A stretch of DNA of 64,000 bases from Gymnogyps californianus. Taxonomy: Eukaryota; Chordata; Aves; Accipitriformes; Cathartidae. Position numbers and translations under genes: made by a program. Within the stretch, counting starts at the first letter, position 1. Every line of letters starts with the position of its first letter. Below, piece after piece: positions 47,301-62,100 of this stretch. The notes under the pieces are model-generated. The model saw only the letters and a program-made list of their open reading frames with translations. It ran no database searches and had not been told where the DNA came from. The stretch is from NCBI RefSeq assembly GCF_018139145.2, contig NC_059500.1, forward strand, positions 47,886,072 to 47,950,071, in the 5' to 3' direction.

Positions 47301-50300
47301 CAGAGAAGCAAAGATGTTTTTTACCCTGTAGCCATAAATTAATCTTCACCATAGTAGATGTTTAGCATGTTAACAAGCACAAAATGTCAGTTAGATACAT
47401 TTATGAATTTTCTATTTTCAGTGCATTCAAATATTGCACAATAACTTCACCATTGGCAAAAATCTCCTTCTGAAGAATTTAAGGAGAGGAAAATGCAGAT
47501 GTTTTTCTTAGATGAGAAGTAGAACACCAAATCCAGCCAGTGTGATCCATTGCACCATGGCTTGATAAAACTTAATGCCAAACCTTCGGATTTCCCTGTG
47601 TGCCTGAGGCTGAGTTCCTTTAAGTTGTTCAATATGGGCAGACACGTAAGAAGTGGTTACCTGGTCTAAGGTCACTTGGGCTTGCCCAGACCCAGTTGTC
47701 AGCTAACAGAGACAAACTACAGACTGAGTCCAAGATGCCACAGTCTAAATCTTGCATGCTGTTGCCACTTGTTCCCACATGCTGATTCCTAACCCATATC
47801 CGTGACAGTGATGTGCCTGCAGCTGTTTTTAATGACCTGCTTACAGGAAAACATGCTAACAGTTCCAAAACAAACAAGCAAAAGTAAAAGATCCAAATTC
47901 TTTGAAACTGTGGCTCTCAAATGAGTCTTTACCTGTGGAAAATCGGGTGTTTGATTGTGTAGGTTTAACTACACCATACTCCACATCGATAACAGGGCTG
48001 GACTGATCTGCTACAGGCAATGGTAATTCCAGTGTTTCCTTGCTTTTGAATGCTTCATTTTGCACCTTTGGTTCATTAACTGTTATAAAATCTAAGTATT
48101 AGGAGTAGTGCTTAAGAGAAATATTACATCAGAAAACTTCAAATTCCATAGTTTGAGAGCAGCCTTTCCAGGCATATTTATGAAAAAGTAATCACAATGT
48201 TGTTATCAAAATAGTTCTTTCAATATGCAAGATGGCAGAAGTTCATTCATTGGTGACATTCGGTTAGCTTAAAATTTGTACTTGCATTCCCAGTAAACAC
48301 CACTGGTGGGGCTTTCAAGTCTGTCTGATGACCAGCTTTGCACAAGCCAAAAGCCAGGAATGAAGGATGTCAGATTTCAAACATTCATGTATATTTTTAT
48401 TATAAATCTTATTATGCACACTACTTAGCATTAAAAGGCTGCACACAGACGTACTTTTAATCTGTTATATTTGGTTTTTAAAGCCAGTACCTCTGGCTAG
48501 TGAGCTATCATGAGTTTATGTACCTGCAAGTTAATCCAGTAGTATAAGGGGGCTTTAACATGCCAAAGACACAGCGTATATTTTGCTAGGTTATTCTACA
48601 ACTAGTGCAAGTTGCCTAGTTATAGAATTAAATTGATAACTAAAAGCAAAATCCAGATTTCCAAAGTGGCCATTCTTCCTAGCACTTTGACACCAGTTCT
48701 CCCTTCTTCCATGCTTCTTCCTTCCCACTTAAGCCCTGGGTATCCTTTATACCTCTGAGGGCTTTCCATAATTCTCTCCAATCCATCGATATCCCTCTAC
48801 ACTGTCTGTCCTCTTGTCTAAGGCCAGACAGTGCCTTTATTGTCTTCCTGCATGATTTCTCCCCAGCCTCCCTCTAAGCACATTTGCTCCTTCTAGCTTC
48901 AGGTGTTCCTCTTTGCTGCTTCCAGCCCCCAGCATCTGTCTCACATCTCTTTATACATTTGAAAGCATCTGCTCTCAGGTTGCAGCTTGTTTCCCTCCAC
49001 ATACCTGACTACTGTAGAGACTTGTCTGATGGGAAATCTGCAGGAACTGTTTTTTCAACGTGAATGAACAAGGTGTAGCCTCTGAGATGCTAGCTGGCTG
49101 TCAAAAGGTCTGGAGGAGGTCCTTACTGTGCTCACAAATTGTTTACGTGCGCACAGCCTGCTTCTTCAAAACGGAAAAATCCTGGAGAAAAGCCCCTTCA
49201 TGTTTCCCAGCATTTCCAGAAACTGCTTTGAAAATATCAGTGTTCTTTGCCAATTACAGTGTTTAGCAACACTGTCTAAAGCATTGTGTCAACAAAAAGG
49301 TATTATTCTACACTCTGGAGTCAGCCTAGGGATTTGATCAGGAGTGCATGTAAACTGCACTAAGATATCAGTGATTATATAAGACTTCCTAAATTCAAAT
49401 TTCCAGAATAATTTGCATTTTTCTGCATAGAAATGACCATATGGGAAGCAATTGTATAGATTAGGGAAAAGGAAAATGGAGCAATTAAAATTCCCATCAG
49501 TAGGATATGCCAGCAATTTGGAAAGTTTGACGGATGCATGTAGAAATAAGAAAGAACACAAAATTCTATGACCATTTTAACATGATCTCATGCATTTCAG
49601 AAAGCCAGTCAATCTGGCTGTCAAGAGAAAATGAAAGGGTCGTGAGCATGGCTTCACCTGGGTAGGCACAAGCCAGCCAACCCACCAGTTTTAAATAAAA
49701 AACATGGGTAATTTTTGGTAAAGGCGGCTGTCGTGGGAGAATTGAGTGGGTTGGCTGTCAGGACAGAACTGCACTGCTCAACGACATATAATCTAGACCT
49801 TCTTTACCATGCAGGGTAGGCATAGCAGATGGATACCGATTTCTGAGATGTCTCTTGCCTGACACAGTCATGCTTTGTACTGCATCCAAGGACCCCGCTC
49901 CTCCACTCTGGTGCAGAGTGGCAGCACAGACCTCAGGGCAGAGGACGCTCACTCTGATCTGATGAATTTGAGCCCCGGATGGTGGCCTTGTGCACAACAC
50001 GGGACGTCCGTGGATGTGACCTTTTACTAGTTCTGAGGGGTTGTTCTCTTCACCATGTATTACCTTCTGTATTGGATTGTCTGTCATGCTACCAGTGGCC
50101 ATGGATAATCACAAGTCACCAGTAGCTGTGACTTTCTCATAGGTGGTGCTGCTGCACCTGTGTTTTCAACTTTCTCTGCAGTGGGGCGTTTGCTAACTAT
50201 TCTGGCCAAAATTGAATGCAGTGCTAGGTGACGCAGTGGCTGCTCTGACTTAGCCACTTGGTGCCAGGTGCTTTACCTTGAATGCTTTGGCTTCAGTTCT

Positions 50301-53300
50301 AGCGATACTGTGCCTACGTGTACATAGTTTCCTAAAGAAAAAGCTTCACAAGTTAATGCCTTGTAAGAAGTACACAAGTTACAGGTTTCAGAAAATATTA
50401 CGTCAGTTTTAATTAAAAGAATACATTTTTTCTCTCTAAAACGTAACAGTGCCTGCTGATTTAGTTAACCTGATTGTAGTAAAAACTGGTATTTAAGAAC
50501 CTACCTAAAGCTTATGAGAGTTGAATTCTATTTTTTGTTCTTACAAATTCCTAGTTTAGAAACTCTGAAGGCCTCATTTTTTTTTCTGCCAAAAGGGCTC
50601 TAGTATTCAGATCGTTACAGGTGGCTGTTGATAAGTATCTGAAACTCACTCTGTGGAAATTTACCTGTATTAGAAGTTGTGTAATCTGGAAGTATCTTAG
50701 GTTTCTCTAAAGTTTTTAGGAAAGCAAGATGAGCAGAAGACCTTAATAAATTCTGGCACCTAGGTTTGCAAAATTTAGGCATCACACCATACCCAGACAG
50801 AGTTGGCCAAAGGCAGAACCAGAAACTTTTAGCTAAGTAAATGGCCCTTTAATAAAATTTTGGCTACAGGATAAGGTATTTCACGCAAATTTTATGTGTG
50901 GAATGTCACTGATCCTTCCATAGTTCTTACTACTCTTTATTTAAATGTTCAAACAACTGGTACATGACTGAATAGTTTGACATGCTGCAGCCTGGTGCAG
51001 CTTGGCAGAAAGAATAGTATTGCTAGTACTAAAATAAGGTGAAGGGAGCATACTCTGGAGGCTGGTGTCCTTGTAAATGAATGGTTGTAAACCGTTTGCT
51101 AGTGCATTGGCATGTCTGCAAGAAATAGACTGTCTTTTAAAAAGCTTCTAACAGTTGAAGGCAAATAATCTGTGGTAACAGATTTCAAAGAGAAGATAGA
51201 TATCTACGTCCCTTAAGTATCTTTGAAAATAAATTTCAAGTCTAGAAGGACATGTGATTACCTAGTGTGACCTCTTTCATAATGTATTGACTTTTGTGCG
51301 GTACCTGCATTAAAAGTAATGGATTGTAATTGAAGAAGAACTCATAGTCTTAATGTATTTTGTGAGTTCTAAACCTGCTGCCCTCCATTTCTAAGAAAGG
51401 ATAAAATGGTAGCTTCTATGCTAGCTAAATATCTTACCCAAAGAAACAGTTTTTCTTACATTCCATATCCATTTCCATATTTGCTTGATGAGATACATGC
51501 AAAGAATTTCTGAAGTTCTGGTTGTTCATTATGCCTCATGAAACATATTTTAATAGTTGATTAATATTTAAAGATAGATCTCAGATTTATAGAAATGTTC
51601 ATGATAAAGAGCATAGTAACAGTGACTATCAAATGTTATGTGTGCTTTTAACAGTAGAGCATAAATAGCCACATGCAACAGCAATACAGATATCCAGTGT
51701 AAGCATTGTGGTAGAAACCAAGTTATATACACAAGGTTTCTATGTCTCTTTTTTTTTTCTCTTGCCATTCCCGCACTTTTAAAAAAATCAAGTCAATGTG
51801 GAAAAAAAAAAGGAGATGGTAGCTACAACGTTGTTTGGCTGTTGCTTAGAGGGCCCTATGATGAACCCACTATTAACAGGTCCACTTTGATGTCAAGTAT
51901 GTGTATCTGTTTGCAGAAAGTGAGACTGCTGAAAGTTTTCACCAGAAATGTGTGCTTTTTCCACAGTTAACAGAACCCATCTGAGGTATAGACATGGTAG
52001 TTATTCTTAGTTATTGTTAGTTATTGTTAGTTGTTTTTTTTCTTAGGATGAGACAAAGTTGACCAAGAAAAGCTGTTGATAATTCAGGATACAGTTCAAA
52101 CTTACAACTGGTGAAAGTCTGATGAAACAGATGAAAATACAAAATGCATTTTAATACAGGGAAGGATGGACTAGGAAGTTAATCTCTCCCCAAAAGGGCT
52201 GATTGTGTTCTTATTTTATAACTCTGGAAATATGGAAGCCCATCACCTGTCAGCAGTGAAAAATGACTGATTGTCCATTTTTCCCTTTCCAGAAATGGAA
52301 AGCTGTTAAGAATTTCAGGATTACTGACAGCTTCCTCATGGCTGGAATTCTTTTATAGAGGGAATAGTTCAACAGGAAACTTAAATTTTTCCTGATGTAT
52401 AACTTACTCCATTTGACTTTTTTCCCATCAAAAGGTTTTTTATGGCTTAAGAACTTCCATCCTGGCAAAGCAAGGTGACTGTCTCTTTTAACAGCCAAAA
52501 TTTGCCTGCAATTCTCTAAGCTAGATGGACTCCTAGAGCAGCTTATGATCTTTCCATGTGGTTTATATTGTCAGACTGTATTGCCATGTTGCTAACCAGA
52601 CTTCTCCATAGCACTTCAGGTTGTAAATTTAATACAAAAGTAGAAGTAGTGGAAAACTGCCTTTCCTTTTGCATGGGGAGGGACAAATTTAATGTAGGAG
52701 TGAGGGAGTTGTTTGTAAATCTCCTTTTTCTTTCCCCTTCCTTTCTTGGCTTGCATTATGCAGAGTGTATTAGAATTGACATAGATGACAGCATGCAGAT
52801 GTTGGAGACCTTCTGGCAAAGTTTTATCAGCACTCGTCTTATGCTTCCTGAAAGCTGGAGCAGTTGGTGAAAACATGCTTTTGGAAATTGTTTTGTGGAA
52901 GCCTTCATTTTTACTGCAGCACTAGGCTCAGGTCCTGTTAAAAGAACGCAGGACATCATTATTTCCCTCTCAAGTACTCCTGTTGTACACCAGTTTAAAT
53001 CCACTGACTCCAGAGGAACAGCTCCTCATTTCACTGGTGTGAAACAAAATTACCTATAGAAGGTATTGCTCCAGGTTCTCTGAATCTATAGCAGTTTTTA
53101 AAGTCCTCTTCAGCTGTCTCTTAAACAAAATTCTCTTTTGCCCTAAAATCAATGGAAATCAGTTCCCATTTTTTATAACACAGAAATTAATTGGTGGAGT
53201 TATTTTACAAAAAATAAATATTCTAAGTCTTACTTGAATTTGAGGACACTGGGCTGTGGTCCATATGTTTACAGATTGCACAGCATCCTACTGCCGTGTC

Positions 53301-56300
53301 AGGTGAATCATCCAAGCTTACAGAACATACTAAGGCAGTAACAAATCTGAAGGAAAAACAGGGGCATAGGCAAAGTGAGCAAACTGTGGGGTTGGATCTC
53401 CACTCCACCTGCCCTAGGGATTTGCACCGGCTCCAGGCCAGGTTTGTGGAAGCGCACGTGGCCCACAGGTTTTGAGGCAAGGTTTGAAAAAACGGGTGAG
53501 ATTCTGGGAAGAATCGGAGATTGCTGGGCAGAGAATTCTCCTTTCTAAAGAAGAAGGTCGCTGTGAGAGAGGGAAGAGTGGGGTGTGTGAGCAGAGGGAA
53601 GGGACTCAGGCTGCCACCATGATGTAGAGAAACCCCATGGAATCATAGGATCATACAATATCTCAAGTTGGAAGGGACCCATGAGGATCACTGAGTCCAA
53701 CTCCGTGCTCCTTGCAGGACTACCTAAAACTAAACCATATGACTAAGAGTGTCATCCAGACGCTCCTTGAACTCTGACAGGGTTGATGCCGTGACCACTT
53801 CCCTGGGGAGCCTGTTCCAGTGACCGACCACCCTCTCAGTGAAGAACCTTCTCCTAATGTCCCATCTGAACTTCCCCTGACGCACCTTCATGCCATTTCC
53901 TCATGTCCTGTCGCTGGTCACCAGAGAGAGGAGATCAGCACCTCCCCCTCCGCTCCTCCCCTTGAGGAAGTTGTAGACTGCAATGAGGGTACCCCTCAGC
54001 CTTCTCTTCTCCAAGCTGAACAAGCCAAGTGACCTCAGCTGCTTCTCGTAAGTCTTGCCCTCAAGGCCTTTCACCATCTTGGTCGCCCTCCTCTGCACTC
54101 ACTCTAATAGTTTGATGTCCTTATATTGAGGCGCCCAAAACTGTACACAGTACTCGAGGTGGGGCCACACCAGTACAGTGTAGAGGGAGAGAATCACCTC
54201 CCTCGACAGGCTAGCGATGCTGTGCTTGATGCACCCCAGGACACGGTTGGCCCTTTTGGTTGCAAGGGCACACTGTTGACGTATAGTCAACTTGCTGCCA
54301 ACCCAAACCCCCAGACCTTTTTCCGTGGGGCTGCTCTCCAGCCTCTTGTCCCTCAGTCTGTATGTATAACCAGGATTACCCTGTCCCAGGAGGAGAATCC
54401 AGCACTTGCTCTTGTTAAATTTCATACGGTTGATGATTGCCCAGCTCTAGTCTATCCAGATCTCTCTGTAAGGTCTCTCTACCCTCAAGGGAGTCCACAG
54501 CTCCTCCTAGTTTAGTATCATCAGCAAACTTACTTAATGTACATTCAATTCCTGTGTCCAGATGATTTATAAAAGCATTAAAGATCACTGGCCATAAAAC
54601 TGAGCCCTGGGGAACCCCACTGGTGACTGGCCGCCAGCCTGATGTGATCCCATTTACTGTAACTCTTTGAGCCCGACTTGTCAGCCAATTGCTCACCTAA
54701 CGTATTATGGACTTGTCTAGCTGTATGCTGGACATTTTGTCCAGAGGATACTGTGAGAGACAGTATCAAAAGCTTTGCTAAAATCCAAAAAACCTACATC
54801 TGCTGGCTTCCCTTGTCAACTAGATGGGTGACCTTATCATAAAAGGAAATTAAAAGTTAGTTAAACAGGACTTTCCTCTCGTGAATCCACTATATTACTG
54901 ACACCTGAGATATTATATGGTCAGTATATTTCAGAGTGAGGAAGGATGGCATGATTAATCTATGTAATCCATTCCCTAGCATTTCAGCAGGCACACCAGA
55001 CGTACCATGATGTCTTCAGTACTCGTTTATTCCCTCATTCCTTTTTCTGATGCCCTTAATTGTAGTCTTTCCTTTGGCCACCAGTCTTGCAGCCTAGGTG
55101 GTATCTAAATCAACAAGTTTTTCTGAATCTCTCCAAGCTTCTAATGTAGTTATTTGTATGAAGTTTGTTCCTGTATAGTGTGAATGTGCAAGCAGAAGAC
55201 ATGACATCTAATGATGCCTGTCATCCGTACGATCAGCTCTTGATAGTCATCAGTCTAGAAGGGATGTTGCCTTCATTCGATGCTTCCCTATGGAATGATC
55301 ATTCTTTTAAAGGTGTTGTTTTCCAGTCTGTAATAGCCCTGCAAGCCTTTAATGCGGTTGAGCAGTTTAGCACTAGAGCGGATAAGTTGTTCCTGTGTTG
55401 TCTCTGCCCCCTTTATCCCGGTCAGGGTTTATTGACCTCGTCTGTATCCTAAGCACAGGCAGAGAGCATTGGCATCTGTCCACAGTAACATTATTGACAT
55501 TAAACATTCAAACACCTTGTTTCACATACAGAAACAACATTGTCTACTCAAACTGGTTAATCTTAGTGGCTTACAGATGAATTCTCCAAGGACTGATACG
55601 TAAATCTCTTAGTTTTTTAGTTACCTGGAATACCTTTCTAGGTTTCTGTCTCATGTCAGAAAAATATCAAGTGTGCACCTCTACTTGATCTATGGTAGTG
55701 CTATACAAGCTAAGACGTAAAAGAAATTGGTATTTGCTCCACCATTGCTGGTTAGGTGCAGTGGGTATGCACACACAAGGACAGACCTCACTAGGTCTTG
55801 CTTTAGTAAGTCGCAAAATCCATCATAATGAGCTTGTTTAAAATGTGATCTGTGTGCTGAAATCTGAGAGCTCTCAGGCTTGCAGTGAGGATGGCATTAT
55901 AGTACTTCATGACAGGTCTAATTACACTTTGACTGCTCTCTTGGGGGAGAGGGGTATGAAACTTTGTTCTCAGTTGGAGGGCACAGATAAATCGCTGTAT
56001 TCATTTTGTGAAAGTTAAACTCATTACCACCCAAATTTAGTATCCCTGAACATACATATCTACCTGTTTCCTGTCAAGAGCATATTCCAATTTCAAAGGA
56101 TACTGTTTGCACAAATAATTTACTAAAGTTATCGGACTGTTTGGACCTTCCTTTTGCTAATGTCTTGGGTCAGCTGCCAAAAGTAATGCAGCCACAAACG
56201 TTTGGTGTGTGATCTCGCCATGACTGCTCCTGGGACCCCTGAAACTGAGTTTTGGCATCAGTTTCTCCATTGTTTGCTGCATTTAGCTAGGATGAGTGAA

Positions 56301-59069
56301 CTCTTGACAACATAAAAGAGTTACTCAATCTGTATGATTGCCTGGTTTTGCACACTTGTTGTTTGGGTTAATGACAGTTGGGATCTTTAAGAATTCCTTT
56401 CTACTTGCTATATTTTCTGTTTTAAATTATTAATCAATATTAATCTTTGCTTACATTATTTCAAAGAGGACATGTATGAAAGAGGTAGGAAGATAGTACT
56501 TATTTCTGCAAATTATCTCTTGTGAACCTTCAGGTACTGAAGTACAGGTAAGTCAGCAAAGCCCTCTGAACTGTACTGGTAGTACCTAAAATCATATTAA
56601 TGACAATGTGAAGAAACAGTGCAATTCTTGTTCACTGAGGGTTATTTGAGATTAGTAGGAAGATTATATCAAAGATTTTCTTTTCTTGATTGCACATGTG
56701 GAAAGGAAGATAAAACTCCTGAATGACAGTTCAGCCATTTCTGAACCTCATGTTTTTTCTCTCAAGCAGTAATACCATGGCATCCATAACCTCTATGGAC
56801 AGTAATTACCAGTAGTAAGCCACATAACTGGGAAAAATTAGGTTTTTAATAGTACAACTTTCTTACCATTCCACCTGCATTTTAAGCCCACTGCAATAAT
56901 CTTTTATTATTAATCACAGACATTTCAAAAATCAGATAAGTCTGAGAGGCTTATCTTGAGAAATTCATAAAGCTTATAGGATTCCTCCTCTTCCTCCTCT
57001 GGAGAAGGCTATATTTTGTCTTTAGTTGGCAGAGAGCTGTGCTGGTCAGGGAGACTGTAGTGAATGCAGAAATTGAATTCAAACATCCTGAATTCTGGTC
57101 CTGAGCTGTGGCTCCGGGTTGTCCTTCCTGGTTTAAACAAGTATTTAATATAAACTAATAAATTGTTCACGTGTTTCATCTCAGCTTCTGTTTAGGTGAG
57201 CCCAACTCCTTTGAAGGCAGGGGACCTGCATTCTTTTTGCCCTCAAAGAGTCTGCTATTCTTCCATAATTCTTAGTAAACAGAAAAACCCTATGTGCTTC
57301 CTTGTTTTTATATTTTATTACTAATATTGGCCAGGCTAATTTGATAGACCACAATCAAGTAAAGCATAATTTGCACAAGTGAAAATCAGAGTAGAACTAG
57401 CCAAAAACTCCCAATATCTAAGCAGGCAAGAATAACAAAATTTAGGTCTCATCAGTTTTTAGAAAATAGGGTACAGTTTGACAACTGCAATATCAAAACG
57501 TTTATACAGTAATTTTAACTGTTTAGCTCTAACGTGCCAATGTGCTGCAGTCACATAGCAGTGACTTCAGTACTGAAGAATCATGTAGTTGTTTTATAAA
57601 TATTTATTGTGCCAGAAGCAGAAGTAAAGTGTAGCAAACCTTGAAGTCTAGCATTGTTCCCCACTCCTTGTTGTTAACAGTCTTGCTCTGTTATTTACAT
57701 TAGTCTCCAGTAAAAAATTTTTTCAGGAATATCTCTCTGGATGCAGAAGCAAAGCTTTTATAGCATCATATGTTGGTGGTGAATTATCACTGATGATCAT
57801 TTTCTGCTCATAGTCTGTAATACAGTGAGCATTGCTGTAAAATCTGTGGGCATACATCACAATTTAGTGCAAAATAATACAAGACAAAACATTCAGGTTT
57901 ACTTCTCTGCCCTGCCCGGAAGGATTTATTTGTGGGAAAGTGCTTTTCCCAAGAGCTAACTCTGAAATACCTCATTCTGTTGTTGTGTGCTCTGAAGTTC
58001 AACAAAGAAAGCGGAATTGTACACATGAAGAGTGGGTGACTAGTTGAGGTGTAAAGCCACCTGTGTTGCCTAGGATGAAGGCTTAACTTTGTCCTAGGCA
58101 AAGAGCTTGGCAACCTGGGGCTGCTGCTATCTGCAGGAGATCCTGGCCTTTTTCCCATCCTGGGCTGTTGAGAAGTCCCCCAGCATTCACGCTGCCAGCG
58201 ATGTCTGCAAGGGTAAAAATGTAGGTTCCAGAAGCTGTTGTTCTCTGCCTGCTCGGGTGGGGTCTTTGGAGGGGTACCTGCATTACCCACCCTTGTCCTG
58301 CTGATCCACAGGACCCCTCACCTTCCCCAGTGCCAACAGTGCTACTGGACAGGTGCAGGACTCTGTCTTGCAAATGTCCATCAGGATGCAGGATAACATG
58401 TCTGCAGCGGAGAGCCTGCCTGGTACGGGCAGGGAGCTGCACAAAGCCTTTGCTCTGGACCACTTGGGAAACCTAGTGTCACAAGCAAGCCCCTCCAAAC
58501 CCTGTGCATGCAGCTGAGCTGTAATGGCATACTAACTGATGCGATTAGTGAAGTGCCATTAATTTGCTCATGATCAGCCGTTCCTTATTTGCAAAATGCT
58601 ACTGCTGGCCAGTGTCTGCACCGTATGCAGGGCCATGATGAACTAGGTAGTATAGCTATTTCCCCCACTCTGGTCTGAGTGCAGTTTTACCATTAAAAGC
58701 TAACATAAGGGCCTCATCAACACACTCCAAAGCCAAGCTGAAGACTAGCTTGCTGCATCATAGACTTTAAGAGAGTAGGAGGATGAAAGTGCACTTAGGC
58801 ATGATGTGAAGCCAGCAGATTTGAAGCAGAAAGAATAGGCAGATAATTTTCCCTTGGAGAATGAGGAATAATTCCTAGGAATGCTGGAAGACCACAAGTG
58901 TGGCCAGAAAGTGTCAGTGCAGCCTGTGTTTGGAAGGTTTTTGTCACAAAATCCATTCCAGCAAGGTCACATGGACCAGCAAGAGTGAGCATATTCATCT
59001 TTTTTTCATTTTTCTGTTTGCATCTCCAGTTACGTGAAAGCTGGAATTTTATAAGGTTCCTAAGAGACT

Positions 59070-59106
<37 letters not shown>

Positions 59107-62100
59107 AGATTTCCACCCTGAAGTCTTTTCTTGTAATATTTTAACTGACTGGGATAGTCTGCCTTACTCCCTTTAAGGACTCCCTTTGGGTCCAAACTCA
59201 AAACTTCTCTAAGGCAAAAATGAATCTACTAGGACTCCTCCTGATTTATGATTTCACAGAAGGATTTGTAATCCAAGTGAGAAACTGGCTTGTCAAAAAG
59301 TTGCTGAATTTTATTTGAGCCCTCTGGGCCCTTCTTCCCCTCTTGTGCTAGTTTGGAAAATGATTCAGTATATGAAGGTGTACTCTTGAATGTAGACCAG
59401 AGGTTATCTGTATAAATTTAAGTAATCAGACATCTACTGATCCTAGATTGCTCAACATTTAATTTAATGGGGACTTTGTTAAGTATAGAAGCCCTTTCAA
59501 ATGAGTAATTCATATCTGGACTAGACATACCACTGGAAAACATACATCCAGTAGGGAACACTCTGACTTTGGCAGCAATGATGTATAAAACATAAAACCA
59601 GAGGCCGCCTCCTCCTCTCACTGTAATTCCTGTGGGCTGGTTCCTGAAGTCCTTAATCAGCAGCCTTCGCATTGACTTTAGCAGGTTTGACTCAAACCAG
59701 AAAGGGACATAAACTGTAGTGTCTCTGGGAAGAAATCTGAGGGTGGGATCCCAAACCTCTTTTTGACAGGATGAGCCTTGCCCACCCTGCTCTGGCCTGA
59801 TCCTAATGTGGAAAGGAGGAGGTCATCAATGATGGGTGATCCATGGTGGCATTTTAGTTTCAGTCAGGAGGGAGCTTCCTCAGAAAATCAGTTTGTTCTC
59901 ACTGTCCTCATTTTGGTGCACATTATGGAGACGTCTTCCAGTACCCAGACTGAATTTCTTTCAGAAAGAGAGATGGGCAGAGCAGTGCTGCCCAAGCGTG
60001 AGTGAATAAAGACTCCCGAACTCCCTTTTGTTCACTTGTCTATATAAGTGAGCTCAATATGTGGGCAAAGTAGGATAATAAATTTATGAGAAATGGAACA
60101 AAAGGGACATTAAATATAATTTCTAGTCCAGCACAACATGGCGCACTTGCTGTATCTCAAATTAACTTGCTTTTTTCTTCATCTAGGTGAACTTGCTTTT
60201 CTTAGGCTGTTTTTGCGGGCTTCATGGGCTTTTTTGACTGCAGTCTATAGTAGTAGACAGAAACAACCCTTTCTTTGTGCAGGTTATGCTTTTGCACTTT
60301 GAATAAATAATCAAGTCTGTACCAGTCATTGCAATGCTTGCTTATCCACTATTTTGTAGTTGTAATCTGCAGCCGACTTATACAATGAGGTATTATTAAT
60401 CAGCTACCTGTGAGTCACTAACACCTGTGCTGGATTTTTCCCTTGCAGATGTCACCGTTGCTCACACCTGCCCCCCAGGCCTTATGAGAAGAGTGAGAAG
60501 ACATGCAAGCTGTCGGAGTACATGGAACGATACCCGCTTTATCCCATCACTGCTCCCAGAGGCTCATTTAAGCCAAAGGAAGCAAACAGGATGGTGCAGA
60601 TCCCCATGGAAGGCGTCTCGACTACTAAGTATGAAAAATAATGAAAGAGAGTGAGGGCTGTAACTTAGATAATGTGTATGTGAGAGATGGGTAATGGAGC
60701 AAAGAAAAATTACTGGTTTTCACAAGGGGAGCCTGAAAAGAACAACGTTGCGGTTGTACAAACACTCATGAGGACTCTATGAAGGAGGGATGAAGGTCTG
60801 CCTGAGGCCAGTTGTTGTAGTGGAAGCAAGCAGCTATTTTTCTTGCACTTCCTGGAGGTTGAGATGTGATCTGATCAGAGAATACATGGGCCATAGAAGC
60901 ACAGTCATGCTCTTGGCTTTTGCTCACTTTCTGGTTTGGGAAGGTTTCTGGGAAACCAGCAGAAATGTTTTCTGGGAAAGTATGGATGATATTGGAGGAT
61001 TATTTTTCTTTTGTTCTGTGTTTTGTGTGGTACTTTGTACACTGTAACGTGAGTGACTGGTTTCCAAGGAGGTGTCAGTATGGTAGAGCTTGATGATTGG
61101 AAAGGGGGTGTGGGTGTTTTCCTCAAGGCAGTCACTGTGGATTGCTGGGCTGTTTCTGCTTCTCAGCTATGTTGTTGCTTAGTGTTGGTGTTCAGCAGAA
61201 GGCCTCACACTTGCATTGCACCCATTTCCCTGATGGAAGTAACTTCTGAGGCTCTTCCCTGCTGCTGGTAGAGTGATGTGCCAAGTGTTTGTCCACAGAA
61301 GAAACTCATAAAAAATAGGAATCTGATCCTTTAATATGAATCTAAGAGCTTCCCTTTTCTCAACAGCGGCTGCTGCCTGATCTTGATGTTTACTTCCTTT
61401 GCCATCACAGGCACAGTCATGAGTAATATCACTCTTGCCTTTGCTGAACCAATTTAGAGACCTAGGAGATGCCAATGGCTATTAATAAAGTCTTAACGGC
61501 TAACACCACCCATTTGTCCTCATCCTGACATGGAAGCTCTACCAACTCATTCTCCTACCTATGCTATTTTAAGAATTGTCAATTTAAGTCACGAATGTGG
61601 CTGATGAAGTCTGAAATGCCTGACTTACTTACATTTGGGATGCCTCTGTCTACATGGGAGTTTTCAGGAACAACCGAAAGGATCAGAGGGTTTCAAAGAG
61701 CAGACTTCACTCCTATATATGCCTTCCATCTCCAGCATAAGCCAAAGCAGCTGGACATCTTTGTGTCTGCCTATAACTAATTCCTGGGCTCACTGGTGTC
61801 CTCTTAAGGCAGGCAAGGAGGGGCAGCCACCATGTGGGGTCTGCCAAGGAGTCCTTAGAAACTTCCGTTCAATCAGCAAGACTATCCTTGCTCAGACAAG
61901 GCTAGTGATTCCCACAACAACTGTTACTCCTGGAGTTTAGCACAACTTCTGAAAAGCAGACTAGTGGGAAGGCACAGAAACTACTTATATTTGCTTCTTC
62001 AGAGCATGCACTCTACCAAATACGAAAAACTTGCCTAGCCTTGTAAGAGGAGAAAACACAGAGCCTGAGCAGTTAGCCATCTGGTTGCAAGTCTTGCTCT

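Noticed and set aside
54415..54696. Minus-strand protein with reverse-transcriptase motifs as a host gene
   Set aside because: It is part of a truncated, frameshifted CR1 element with adjacent CR1 3' sequence.
57808..58290. 160-codon minus-strand gene
   Set aside because: No recognisable domain, no splice or promoter context, and it overlaps other frames of similar length in a GC-rich patch; kept only as a low-interest observation.
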